A DNA stretch of 64,000 bases from positions 54,781,730 to 54,845,729 of the forward strand of contig OZ034968.1 in assembly GCA_964030785.1 (NCBI GenBank). The letters are read 5' to 3'. The notes under the pieces are model-generated. The model was not told the origin of the DNA. It worked only from the letters and a program-made list of their open reading frames with translations, and did no database searches. A program made the translations under genes and the position numbers. The stretch comes from Siderastrea siderea (taxonomy: Eukaryota; Cnidaria; Anthozoa; Scleractinia; Rhizangiidae). This document shows, one piece after another, positions 24,701-32,764 of the stretch. The stretch's first letter is position 1. Each line of letters opens with the position of its first letter.

Positions 24701-27700
24701 ACCTATCGCCGTGCCTGGAAGCTGTACCGCAATTTTCTTTTGAGCACTGTTGGTAATCCGTCATCTGATTTCCCAATCCCTCCAGCGACTCTGGCTCTTT
24801 TTATTGCCCATTTATATCAGCAAAATTACGCTTCTTCCACAGTCAATACCTATGTTTCTGCACTGGGTTATTTGCACCGGCTGGCGGGTGTTTCCGATCC
24901 CACCAAAGTATTTTTTATTCTAGAGATGTTAAAGGGGTATGGAAAGGTTGACCCGCGCCTTGATATGCAGATGCCACTCTCCATTCCCATATTAACAAAG
25001 ATTTTTCAGCAGTGCCCCAGTATTTTGGATTCTCACTACGTTTCCACTATGTTTAAAGCTATGTGTGTTATGGCTTTGTATGCCTTTTTGCGCATTGGTG
25101 AAATCACAGTCACCAAACAATCACCAGCTGTGTTACAGTTGCGGCAGTTGGAAAAGTTGTCTACTGTGCGCGGGGACACTGAGGCAATAAAGGTTACTTT
25201 TTATTCCTTTAAACACCATTACAATGGGCCTCCACTCTCCTTGGTTCTTACGCGTCAGCCGGTCGTTTGCTCAGTCGACATTCTCCTTGTTTACCTCCAA
25301 TTCCGAGGTTGTCGGCCAGGACCCATTTTTCAGCATCTGGATGGGTCACCCGGTTGGCAAGGGCAATCAAGAGCTGTGGTCTTAACCCAGACAGATATAA
25401 GGGTCATAGCTTTCGCATCGGGGCAGCCTCCCACGCTGCCGAGTGTGGCTATTCCGAAACCCAGATTCGTCTTTTGGGGTGATGGAAATCAGATGCTTTT
25501 AAAAAGTGCATTCGCCTACCTAGTTTGCAAAGTACACCTACTTGTTTCAGCTCTCCTTCTTAGGCAATTGTTGGTTTGGAATACGGCTGCCTCTCGGCCA
25601 TGACAAACCAGTCTACAGGGGTGGCTGTTTCGTTGTCTGGCTGATTATTCTTTAGGGGGTTACAGGAGCATAGTTTGCAGGGGCAACTGCGCTCACCATT
25701 TGATCTTTTAGTTAGTCCTAATCTAAACTTCCAAACAGTTTACAGGGGTAGCTTGTTTGGAATTTTCTTTGCCTATATGCAGCGCAGTTTGCAGGGGTAA
25801 CTGTTCTGCTCCTCATAATAATCTGTATTCCTACACATTACTGCAGTAGCTTGCAGGGGTAGCTGCTTGTCTTTCGGCTTTTTGTTGTCCGTGTTCCTCC
25901 AGAGACTAGTCCCTGTTGTCAGTGCTAGGGTGGGGCTGCCCACTTTACCCAAGTGAGCTTTGGCGGTTCATTGCCCTCACCTTTGATGGGCGTAGCTTTT
26001 GTTTTATTGTGTCGTTAATTTTTGCAATGAATTTTGGAATATTAAAGCGGCTATGTGTTGCTTTCACATAGCCAAAATTTATCCAGACAAAAGGTGTGTG
26101 TCTTTTCTTCTGGCCCAACAAACTGAGCTACCGCTGACAACAGTAACTAGCCCCTGTTAAATTTGTTTGAGAAGACATGAACATTCCAGAGGGATAGCAT
26201 AAAAGGAGAGAATACCACAAACAAAAGGTGGAAAAGAACAAAGGCACGGAAGGGGGAGCCAGTAGAAAAAGAACCACCCGTGGGTACTCCCAAATGGGCG
26301 CTATCTGATGAGTGGAGGGAGGAAATAATTGAAAGTAGAGAGCAGGAGCAAATGGAAGGGTAAAGATGCAGCTTTTTCTTTTAACAGAGGCTTTGAAATG
26401 TTAATTTTCTCGTTAGATGTTTGTTGCTTGCTTTAGTTTACGAACTATAAAGGAAAACACTGACGAAGGAACTGTATAATACGCTGTATAATTCACCCGC
26501 TTAATATGGCTTACCAATAAGAGTTTTCTTTACATGCCGAAGAAATAGAACCTAACTGATGGTTTCAGTGTTCTTTATGCATTAATACTTAAACTTTTTT
26601 GTATTTTCAGTAACGACGACGCACGAGAGACCGTCGAAGAGAACCATGAGGAAATCCATAAGGAGAACAATGAGGAGAATAATGAGGAGAACCATGAGGA
26701 AGACGATGAAGGAGATGACAGTGCAGACTCCGGGGGGGGGGGGGGACTGTGAATTCAGCGACTATGATTGAATATTACAATTTTCAGTTTGCAATTTATT
26801 GACTACCGTTAGTTGTTCATTAGCCTGGTGAATGTGACTCCTTCGTAGTGGGAAATAGAGTGACGATCGCTATTGATGAATAAAACTATGTGCAATTGAA
26901 TCATGACTTGTTGTGCTATTTTTTATTTTACCTCACGTAATTACCAAAGTAGTGCGAGAATCTTCACTGACGAATGTCCTCCTTCAGCCTGGTCAAACAT
27001 CTTTCATGCTAGGGATGTGAGAATGCGCCACTTTCTAAAAATCTAAGAATATGTTTCTTTCTTCTATGGAATATATTCAGTACACAACCATTTTCATACA
27101 GTCTTATACCGCATGGTATATGTTTTATGAGGAATCCCGCATAAGTGTAAGAATCCGTATACCTGCCTTCCACACGTTATCCGTACACTTCATACTTCAT
27201 GCAGTACACATGACAAATACGGACAAGTATAATGGCGAATAAGAAATCCTATCACGAGTGTAAGAACAGTATACCGGCATTCCACACGATATTAGTACAC
27301 GTCATACTTTGCGCAGTATACATGGTGTATACGGACTTGTGTACTGACGATTAAGAAATCTCACTGTGAGACATAAGAGTCCTTATACCTTCCCTCTACG
27401 CAACACTAGTACACCTCATGTTTCCAGCAGTATACATGATGTATACTGATACGTGTACTGACGTATAAGGAATCCTGATACAAGTGTATAAGATCCTGCT
27501 ATTTTCTGGGCATAGCCTGACGTACGTATACTGGTCCTTAAACGGTACCTTATACATCATGCCACGTCGTTATATCCCCCGTATACAGCTATGTATACTA
27601 ACCGTATAAGAGCTAAATAAGGGACCGTATTCGGATTATTTCATGCAGTGTTAAGGTTTAATGGAAACTTTTGCGTTTTCGAATCATCAGGTTTTTCTTC

Positions 27701-29134
27701 TCTTCTTCCTGTTTTTATCGTTTATTGCACCCAATTTCATACTAACCGTAAAATCTTTTGAGCTATCTGGTGTTAACTGATCGTGACCATCTTGTCCTAA
27801 TATCACCAGCGCCACAAGATAGGAGGAGATTCCCGTTAAGAAGGTAAAAGCCATTCTGAGGATGTTAAAGCAAGAACAATAAGAACTGTTAAAGCATTTT
27901 CCATCGAAATAAAAAAATGTGAATTTTACACATGACGGTAACTTTTGTACAGTAAAAAATATATATCTTTACAAATTTTAAACTTTGAGTCCATGCATTT
28001 CATTCTAGTTCAATGTATTATTTCTTTCATGAGTTTATGCTACTAGTATCAAATGAACTGCCAACGTTGGTCTAGTTACCGTTATTAGACTAGCTACCAA
28101 CGGTATCCCAAATATATTTATCAGTGATTTATAAGGACCTTGTAAATCGGGAGAAAAAGTTAGCATATGCTTTGTTTTACTTGCAGTACTAGTATTTCAG
28201 TTCACATTGCTAATTTGTCCACATGTTGAACGAATGAATGAATGAATGAACGAACGAATGAACGAATGAACAAATGAACGAACGAACGAACGAACGAACG
28301 AACGAATGAATGAATGAATGAATGAATGAATGAATGAATGAATGAATGAATGAATGAATAGAACGACTAATAAAGAATCCCTGCAGCTTTGGAAAAGATG
28401 TATGAAAACCTGTACTAAGGATAATGCATCACTCCACGTTTCTGGGAACCCCCCCACCCACCCCTCCCCTAACTCATTATTTCTTTACTTATTATCACTT
28501 AGAGCAAAATGTTGGGTTAGGGGAGGGGTAGGTGGGGAGTTCCCAAAATTTATAGGTCCTTAATGTGCCAAGGAATGTTACATAAACTGTAATCTAAAAC
28601 TTCATGCTTAAAACGTAGGTTTTTCAGCTTTTTTGCAAACCTCAACGCATTAAGTTTGACGGCTTCACTTTGATCCTTGGCTACAACAGGTATGACTGAC
28701 ATGTGGGCGATTTCGATACAACTGTGAGAAAACGTCACAAAAGTAGTGATTGTGCAGTAGTAAACCATCAGTTGCCATTCACTTGGGTCGCTGCTGCAAA
28801 CTAAACAAGTGCTGTAAAACAGTGGTACAAAAACAACTGTTAGCACGCTTCCAACCAGGTGCCAAGACTTTCTCTTGCCAAGTTTGTGTGATAGAACCGG
28901 AATGTAGACTCTGTCGCACACATAACCAACTATCGGCCGAAAAATGAGGGCGCCAACAAAACGGTTGTAAAGAACTAACCAACCAGCGTTAGTCGCGGAC
29001 AAGCTGACAACCTTCATCAAGAAAATGAGTCTAAACGAGTTGAGCCACCTGCGGGTGAAATCATTCATCACGTGACCCACTCCACAGGCAATCTGTTGGA
29101 AATATGACGTGCGATTCCTTGCAGATTTTGGCAT
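10527..29134 (-). CDS. MFSD12-like major facilitator transporter, copy A
   Basis: Ten exons on the minus strand: 29134-28641, 27855-27747, 16046-15945, 15107-14727, 13930-13838, 13256-13164, 13009-12836, 12660-12563, 11541-11405, 10633-10527. All have GT-AG borders and matching phases; total 595 codons plus stop. The start is the ATG of MPKSARN, aligned with copy C. Exon 1 carries the MFSD12 signature: CGVGHVMNDFTR, FRPIVGYVCDR, KLGKRKSWHLVGSVL, and EAVKLNALR at the end of the first helical bundle. Exon 4 (residues about 236-362) is a hydrophilic cytoplasmic loop ending in VGKPFVVSSDPETG. Exons 5-9 hold the second bundle (VAIIYTCTRVLQDIS, AVWFYFITQSS). The tail ends in YYRW...SNSW. Human MFSD12 is a lysosomal and melanosomal transporter needed for cysteine import; the substrate here is an inference by family. 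Intron 2 is 11.7 kb because of a CACTA-like insertion. No frame break was seen. Confidence 0.85.
10711..10947. repeat. Inverted repeat, about 40-bp arms
   Basis: gtcgcacatgagcc...gagcccacacggccagagctt (about 10711-10754) is mirrored by aagctccggccgtgtgggcc...ggctcatgtgcgac (about 10905-10947) with a few mismatches. The pair lies in the last intron of copy A, just upstream of its terminal exon on the minus strand. It is probably a small non-autonomous element. Confidence 0.6.
10975..11112 (+). mobile_element. SINE 3' tail relic with (TTA)n
   Basis: A short segment contains catgtaaagcgctttt...aggcgctatataaattg followed directly by a (TTA)n/(ATT)n run. This 'gcgctatataaa' plus trinucleotide-tail arrangement is typical of SINE 3' ends in invertebrate and fish genomes. 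No tRNA-like head was found upstream, so it is 5'-truncated. It sits in an intron of copy A. Confidence 0.55.
13411..13653. repeat. (CATAG/CATAA)n pentanucleotide satellite
   Basis: Roughly 48 units of a five-base repeat (catag, cataa, catga, cattg variants) fill this part of intron 5 of copy A. The long methionine/leucine/cysteine-rich minus-strand ORFs across it are artefacts of the repeat. Confidence 0.95.
13937..14078. repeat. (CAA)n followed by (GAT)n microsatellites
   Basis: About 12 CAA triplets (to about 13971) are followed by about 30 GAT/GGT/GAC-type triplets. They sit a few bases upstream, in transcript direction, of exon 5 of copy A: the CAA run, read as TTG on the minus strand, directly precedes the acceptor and serves as its pyrimidine-rich tract. 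Repeat-length changes could therefore affect splicing. Confidence 0.9.
15626..15720. repeat. (CAA)n and (TA)n microsatellites
   Basis: About 10 CAA triplets run into about 40 TA dinucleotides within intron 3 of copy A. Long AT alternation of this kind is prone to cruciform formation and length variation. Confidence 0.93.
16745..17210. repeat. Left subterminal repeats of the CACTA-like element
   Basis: Three diverged tandem units start at about 16748, 16948 and 17101 with accaatgtaacgtttcccac. Each continues with clusters of tgtatactg and an acatatccgtt phrase. The same gtatac core recurs closer to the end (16363-16470). Such repeats are the usual binding sites of the element-encoded protein in CACTA transposons; binding here is inference. 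Confidence 0.75.
17224..18500. repeat. 27-bp minisatellite (54-bp higher-order unit), about 47 copies
   Basis: The array is built from 27-base units of two alternating kinds, giving a 54-base higher-order repeat. One kind begins aaccggttggg and the other aactggttaagcc; both continue with catctgactt. The junction phrases aaccggtt and acttaagt are each perfect 8-bp palindromes. Because 27 is a multiple of three and the units lack stops, long ORFs exist on both strands (17301-17654 and 17866-18560 plus; 17261-17578 and others minus). Their strict periodicity shows they are not genes. It follows directly on the left subterminal repeats of the CACTA-like element. Confidence 0.92.
18692..18866 (+). 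CDS. Transposon-encoded protein, internal exon (probably frameshifted)
   Basis: After a good acceptor (ttttttctcag) the plus strand reads YERRLGYVKDEKESRAY, then EHMSTDDDETDTEG, GGWVSRPPTYRS and KTIEAF. An acidic stretch followed by a P-x-Y-R-S motif recurs in transposon proteins of cnidarian genomes as I know them; it has no named function. A stop at 18860-18862 directly precedes a textbook donor (cag|gtaagt at 18867). Removing one T from the five-T run would keep the frame open to the donor, so a one-base insertion is likely. Its continuation seems to be the exon at 26190, now separated by the SGNH/YR retroelement. Confidence 0.55.
19198..19524. repeat. Penelope-type terminal palindrome with degenerate hammerhead-like motifs
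   Basis: The left arm (tagtcctgagaaggactg, from 19199) and right arm (ggtccttctcaggactac, to about 19522) are reverse complements over about 120 bp. Each arm carries a hammerhead-like layout. Minus strand 19233-19275 has gact, ctgatga, t, gac...gtc, then caaat, gtc, agtc. Plus strand 19445-19487 has gact, ctgttga, t, gac...gtc, then gaaaa, atc, agtc. Each has lost at least one core base. The same region, less complete, ends the Penelope fragment at 6731-6880. Confidence 0.6.
20852..21448 (+). CDS. SGNH/GDSL hydrolase-like ORF of the YR retroelement
   Basis: ATG at 20852 opens 198 residues; an in-frame codon further upstream only extends a hydrophobic leader. SGNH landmarks: ALIIGHPFVRRL near residue 10 (block I), LLEIGTNDLGS around residue 80 (block III, GxND) and MPDGVHLNPHGQYKLY near the end (block V, DxxH). 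The block I nucleophile position, normally GHS or GDS, reads GHP; a single T-to-C change (tct to cct) explains it, so esterase activity is probably lost. SGNH ORFs of this type occur in YR retroelements and some CR1-like LINEs of animals; their role, perhaps with membranes or RNP assembly, is unknown. The frame is otherwise open. Confidence 0.75.
   Translation: MNNSVRPKALIIGHPFVRRLKDDLQRNFDSRTSLDFGLDRSMEVLLHGVGGLRVTQLRRIISQKVRDLSLDAVLLEIGTNDLGSISPEIVGSDIHDIVEYLHLSLGIKMVGVCLVIARRVRESGLPDAGFNLLALKLNQYPSVLLDDTPFAFVWHHEELESLNRAILMPDGVHLNPHGQYKLYRSYRGALLKALPSSS
21541..21960. repeat. Degenerate ~70-bp direct repeats between retroelement ORFs
   Basis: At least six units carry the phrase ttggcctggagc...cttagc, at about 21540, 21628, 21702, 21762, 21832 and 21915; several also carry gctcatttatggcct. 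They fill the gap between the SGNH ORF and the gag-like ORF. A second, unrelated family of repeats follows the recombinase. Confidence 0.7.
22176..22930 (+). pseudogene. Gag-like ORF of the YR retroelement, frameshifted at a G run
   Basis: The ORF starts MPRAARNRRQATRP, a basic N-terminus, then WAHEYFDFGLLLANS and LALNEVHWELWIRSQN. At 22917-22931 a run of 15 G forces a shift; homology continues in another frame as IPHGYRRKFHRGGACAGC. This is the start of a CCHC-type zinc knuckle typical of these elements, and the next cysteines (ECHKCH...SSKC) lie one frame further, so a second indel sits near 23005. The function would be nucleic-acid packaging. The G run could also be a sequencing error; the second indel is harder to explain that way. 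Confidence 0.7.
22931..24134 (+). pseudogene. Reverse transcriptase domain of the YR retroelement, deleted and nonsense-mutated
   Basis: The RT reads ISETQFLICGFQNGF, YIEKELSSGRLAGPF, VPKKSPGEFRLIQHLSYP and FLAKTDIKSAFRIIP (first catalytic Asp) in one frame, up to FYYDRC. There a deletion of a few dozen bases removes the next RT block (the LPxG...S segment) and shifts the frame. The remainder continues as SSAVEWIARTKL, YMIHLLDDFLIVAP (DD box) and FAGIELDATRSEARLP in the second frame, up to LKSDLRV. A TAG at 24132-24134 replaces a conserved Trp codon (TGG); the frame then runs on into RNase H. RT in this group copies the element RNA. This copy cannot make a complete enzyme. Confidence 0.85.
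24135..24656 (+). pseudogene. RNase H domain of the YR retroelement
   Basis: In the same frame as the second RT segment, after the TAG at 24132. It reads FTLHLYTDASGALGFGAVF (first catalytic Asp in YTDASG), AVLEFYPIVLSVLLW (Glu), FFTDNEALVHVINK (second Asp) and RARHVPRIHNNLADSLSRL (final Asp). All four acidic positions are present. The frame overlaps the start of the recombinase ORF by about 13 bp, an overlap typical of DIRS-like elements. The domain itself is intact but cut off from the RT by the stop codon. Confidence 0.85.
24644..25603 (+). pseudogene. Tyrosine recombinase of the YR retroelement, frameshifted, catalytic Tyr lost
   Basis: The ORF opens MEDVVTHLISSSLQPSSIPTY. A core-binding-like helical domain (FIAHLYQQNYASSTVNTYVS) is followed by ALYAFLRIGEITVT, which holds the first catalytic Arg. 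Near 25300 the homology moves to another frame (25267-25482): CGLNPDRYKGHSFRIGAAS supplies the HxxR box, and ETQIRLLG is followed by TGA where an Arg codon is expected. Beyond it WKSDAFKKCIRL aligns with the usual ...KxYIR nucleophile segment, but Tyr is Cys (TGC for TAC). So the enzyme that would integrate the circular DNA intermediate is disabled by a frameshift, a nonsense codon and loss of the nucleophile. Confidence 0.85.
25605..25870. repeat. Five ~60-bp direct repeats after the recombinase
   Basis: The phrase gtttgcaggggtaactg or a close variant recurs at about 25610, 25673, 25737, 25787 and 25849. The spacing is about 50-65 bp. YR retroelements usually carry split direct repeats near the 3' end, but these are more numerous and shorter than the A/B repeats known for Ngaro. 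Confidence 0.75.
26049..26073 (+). repeat. 3' hairpin of the YR retroelement
   Basis: ggctatgtg (26049-26057), a 7-nt loop, then cacatagcc (26065-26073): a perfect 9-bp stem close to the 3' end of the element. A longer-range pairing also exists between ctgttgtcag (about 25913) and ctgacaacag (about 26135). These may mark the element's 3' terminal region. Confidence 0.6.
26190..26752 (+). CDS. Transposon-encoded protein, last two exons with acidic tail
   Basis: Exon 26190-26359 (acceptor cattccag) reads KRWKRTKARKGEPVEKEPP, VGTPKWALSDEWREEIIES, EQEQMEG; the GT donor is at 26360. Exon 26611-26752 (acceptor gtattttcag) joins in phase as NDDARETVEENHEE, then repeated ENNEE/ENHEE units, DDEGDDSADS and a poly-glycine from a 14-G run, then TGA. 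AATAAA follows at 26879. The basic/PxWxxS segment followed by an acidic tail fits the same transposon protein whose earlier exon is at 18692-18866; the retroelement lies between them. Function unknown: no DNA-binding or catalytic motif is visible in the remaining part. Length variation in the G run would change the last residues. Confidence 0.55.
26879..26884 (+). promoter_or_regulatory. Poly(A) signal AATAAA
   Basis: AATAAA lies 127 bp after the stop codon of the transposon-encoded last exon and is followed by a TTGTG-rich stretch near 26910. It fits as the 3' end of that transcript. Confidence 0.5.
27100..27560. repeat. Right subterminal repeats of the CACTA-like element
   Basis: Tandem units of about 113 bp carry gcagtatacatg...gtatacgga at 27201, 27313 and 27427, followed by degenerate gtatac phrases up to the terminal inverted repeat. 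Motifs such as gacgtataaggaatcctga match the left end (16376-16420) in inverted orientation. Confidence 0.8.
28230..28360. repeat. (GAAT)n/(GAAC)n microsatellite
   Basis: About 33 tetranucleotide units, mixed gaat and gaac, in intron 1 of copy A. The minus-strand FIHS-type ORF over it is an artefact. Intron 1 of copy B has an even longer GAAT array at the matching place, so the repeat predates the A/B duplication. Confidence 0.93.
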
Positions 29135-32100
29135 GATTCTTTCCAGGAAAATGACCCTTGGCAGCTGACGAGATTTCAACCTTCAAAAATACAAAATTGT
29201 TTTTAAAATTTAAGGCAAAACGATCTGCTCTTAACTAAAACAAATGTGACGGGCGCTGCGTCGAACAAGGACCACAACAACCAAAGTCCAAAATCCAGTC
29301 CTCAATATCTTTGTTGCTTCGTTTTACACCTCAGGTGCTCTACTGGGGTGATCATTACCGCAAAGTTCCTCCTTTACAACTCGTTAAGTCTCTTTTATAC
29401 CTAGCGTTGCGTATGCTCTGCTGTGTTAAAGGGGCTATGTTGCGGGTATTTATTATGTCTTGGGGTCAAAGTGCTGGTTGAATTAAAACTAAGACCCCTG
29501 ATTTTGCATTGTCATTTCATGGTTGCTATAGCAACTGCGAGATATTGAGGTGGTTTTAAGCAGCATATTCCTCTGGTTATTTCTGTGAGCTCTCGTTTAG
29601 ATTAGATGATGTTTGAAAGATCTTCGGTATTGCCAAGAGAGGAACTTCGCTCTATCATTAAGCTAGCTCGCAATTAATTTGTCTAATTTGAGGAGGACCG
29701 GTCACGGCTATCTGATAACTAGCGTCTCCGTGAGTTCCTGCCGGTTGGAGTAAAAACATGTGTCGTGATTTCAAGAGCAGTAATATTTAATATGTCGCTG
29801 CAGAATTCCAGAGAGGTAGCGTTAAGTTAGAAGGATATTTCTGCGAAGTGCCCACACTCTTAACAAGAGCGCTCAACTTAGCTTTCAGAATATAGCACAG
29901 TAAAAGCACAGATTTAAAAACAGTCTATATTTAGCTTTCGATTGCGTTATTTGTTATAATAAAATAATTAATGGCTTATGAGCGATAATAATTAATGGCT
30001 GAAATCGGTCTGAGACCTTTTGATGTTGGATCAAGGGGTAAACTGCGCGGTCTATTCGCGTTGAATATCTTATGCTTAACCCATTCATTCATTCATTCAT
30101 TCATTCACTTATGCTTAACTTTCATTCATTCATTGAGTCATGTTAATAATATGACACTATGGAAAGTGCACTAACAATGTGATTATTCAAGCAGTTACAG
30201 ATTCTTTAAATTTATCAATGCATCAATTGGTATAGTAGAATCAAATGAACTGTATGTCTCGTGTCTGGACTAGTAATTTTAACCGGCGAAAACAAAACGT
30301 TTATCTCCCAGCTTTAGGTAGAGTTCTTTTGAGCAAATAGTAAAGGAGCTCTAATTCATCCTGCGATTTTTGTGTAGTGGTGATAGATTTTCGACTGTAA
30401 CTCTCTAAAGTTCGACATACTAACCATAGCCTGAATGTAACTTTTGAAAAGCCTATTAACAGCTACGACTACTCCTTCTGTGCGTCCCAAATACCACCCC
30501 AAAACAAAGAAAGGGAAAAGTACTATACAAAACTCCAAAAATTTGAACACAAACACGAGATCTCGCTTTTGTGTCATATCATGGCTTCCTCTTGTGACTC
30601 CAAGAGGAAGATATGAAGTGAATTCGCGAATTGAAAGGAGAAAACATTGTCATGATCAGTTTATGATGTAGCACCAGAAATATAAATAACAGCATGCAAT
30701 ACAGCTGATTTTGAACTTAAAACTATTACTTTGCTTGAAAATTATTTTTGGGAATGGGCAACTTAATTACGAAGAGAAAGTTCTTTACTCCTTTAATATA
30801 CATTATCCTTTGCGGAAAATAAAGATGTCGCCCGGGTCTGTAAATGAAGGCCGCAAATGTAGCACTATGTTTTAGAGGGGGCTTTAACGACGCAATCTTC
30901 ATTTGCTTCGAGAAAAAAAGAACATGTAGACCGCAAATACATCAGCCACTTCTCATCGCTGCTCCACATTTCTACGGGTGTTCTCGCGTTAGAGACCATA
31001 AAACCACGGCGAAAAACCGTTAGTTAATTAAGTATTAACTCTGAACTTGCCACGACATCAAGAATTTAACTCTGACCAGAGAATGAATCGCCCTCTGAAT
31101 AACTTAAAAAAAAAAAAATTGGAGCTTTGCTTACCTTCTTTGAAGATTTTAATATCTCCAAATATGTATCTGCTGTAGTTTGCAGTATTTCCTGCACAAA
31201 TTAATCCTTCGGCTGCTGATATAAGAATGTTGCTTTGCAAATGGAGCATGCAAATGGGGCTAAAAAGCAACAGTTCTTCTTAAGGCTTCCAATTAGCAAT
31301 TAGTTCTTTTTTATAACAGGCAAAGGCAAAAGAGTTTAAAAAGTGTATCTACTGACGTAATTACTGTGTCTGCATTCGATATCAATTGTATAGTGAAGTA
31401 CTATGACCACAAGTGGACATGTTTTGGTCCACTAAAAACCGCTTGCATGTAACTATGGCAAACAATTGCCGACTTTTGACATTACTTCTGTTAGAGGTCA
31501 AACGAGATTGGTGTATTGTGGCAAAAAAGTGTTGCACAATCAAATGTCAAGCTAGAACGTATTATTTAGGGCTGCTTTTAAATGGGGGTATGGATGTTTT
31601 CATAACCTACGCTTAAATACCAAGCTAGCAGATATAGCTGTGTTTAGCAGCCCAGCACACCACTTCTAGGAGAATTGTTTTAAAATCAACGACTTACTTT
31701 TGCGTGCATACAAGATGTCGACGCTCGTGCTTTTTCTGGTTCAGTAAACTAAATTAAAAGTGCCTGAATTTCGAAGAAAGTTTTGGAGCATACCAGCGGT
31801 GTTAGTTATGGCCAGCCATTTGTCAACATTTGGCAAAAAATGTATTACGTGCAAATTTGCCTTCCCATCATCAGTCTCAAATAAATTTAAGGGTTGATTG
31901 AGGTGGACCGTTATACGCTAGGCAATTGGCAACTTTGGTAATCATGAGCTTCTTTTATTATTTCAAACTGCTGAATTTACCACTTGAAAAATCCCACAAT
32001 TCCCCAATGTTCCAAAGAGTATTTTTCCTGCGGGGAGGGTACAACCCGAAGTTTTCAATTATGATTTTTTGAAAGTTTTGTTATCACGTTCATGCCAAAT

Positions 32101-32764
32101 AGCTCGCACTGCTGAACCTATTGGTTTGCGCGTGTCTGGCGCGTCTGAGTTCACTATAGGATCATGAGAAACAATAGACTATATAAAAATAAACTATGCA
32201 CAATACACATTTATAGTAATGTCCTCGATTAACGATTGAAAAATTAAGTGGTGCTATTTCAGTATATAAAAATTATTTACAGTGAAGTTGGCCAGCTTAG
32301 TTTGGCAGATGCACGATTAGTTTGCAATCATAGGTAAAGTGGACAAGCTTCGTTGTTTACTACTAATAATGAACTAGCCCAGCCATGAGTTCATGCTAAC
32401 CAATAAAATAAGTTTTTTTCTTTAAGTCCATGAATAATAGCACGCAATATGGCAGATGAAAAAAACTACTTTGAATTCATAATCATAATGAGCCAGACGT
32501 TCCTAGCAACCAAACAATACCTCAGGCTTCCACAGAGATACAGATATCTCCGCGGGGAGGGCACAGGTTCGACTTCCGTTTAGAGGGCTCATTTTTTTTC
32601 TGTCATTATTTATTTTCACTTAATATAAGTCGCCATTTCACTAAGCAACTATAGGTTATATATGGCTACACTGTGGGGGAACGTTCCAGTTCTTTCAAAT
32701 CGCATAAAGGATGAAACTGTTCTGAAAACGTGTTCTACGTCACGTCTCGCCAACTCCTCAGTGG
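29135..32764. other. Upstream region of copy A, duplicated upstream of copy B
   Basis: No ORF here has a recognisable motif. The stretch from about 31380 to 31870 (tatagtgaagtactatgacc..., catgtaactatggcaaacaa...) is clearly homologous to 47010-47460 upstream of copy B, in the same orientation and at a similar distance from the respective start codon. It therefore belongs to the duplicated gene unit and may contain the promoter and a 5' noncoding exon. Elsewhere there is a short (ATTC)n run near 30080-30107. Confidence 0.6.

Larger units (their letters stand above)
20540..26160 (+). mobile_element. SGNH/tyrosine-recombinase retroelement (Ngaro/DIRS-like), inactive
   Basis: Domain order on the plus strand is SGNH hydrolase (20852), gag-like protein with broken zinc knuckle (22176), reverse transcriptase (22931), RNase H (24135) and tyrosine recombinase (24644). 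There is no integrase and no LTR, so it belongs with the YR retroelements (DIRS/Ngaro group). Degenerate direct repeats occur between the SGNH and gag frames and again after the recombinase. The outer ends are set only approximately: a gggtat hairpin lies near 20545-20585 and the CACTA exon resumes at 26190. It is inserted in an intron of the CACTA-encoded gene. Frameshifts, a deletion and nonsense codons in every enzyme mark it as dead. Confidence 0.8.
16328..27650. mobile_element. CACTA/EnSpm-like DNA transposon in intron 2 of copy A
   Basis: The ends are exact inverted repeats: cactgcatgaaataa at 16328-16342 and its reverse complement at 27636-27650. Flanks are gta (16325-16327) and tta (27651-27653), a three-base target duplication with one change. 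CACTG ends, a 3-bp duplication and long arrays of subterminal repeats are hallmarks of the EnSpm/CACTA superfamily. The homologous intron of copy B reads ...tcgacgta|agcata... near 43510-43520 with no insert, which places the insertion point exactly. Inside are subterminal repeats at both ends, a 27-bp minisatellite, element-encoded exons (18692-18866 and 26190-26752), a Penelope terminal palindrome and a whole SGNH/YR retroelement. No DDE transposase was found, so it is probably non-autonomous or gutted. Confidence 0.8.

Noticed and set aside
26732..26745. Poly-glycine tail of the transposon protein as a genuine domain
   Set aside because: It comes from a 14-G homopolymer, which is prone to sequencing and replication slippage; only the acidic part before it is trusted.
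28550..28640. Unspliced extension of exon 1 of copy A (KKLKNLRFKHEV...)
   Set aside because: Alignment with copies B and C shows a donor at 28639-28640 and a conserved exon 2; the extension is intron.
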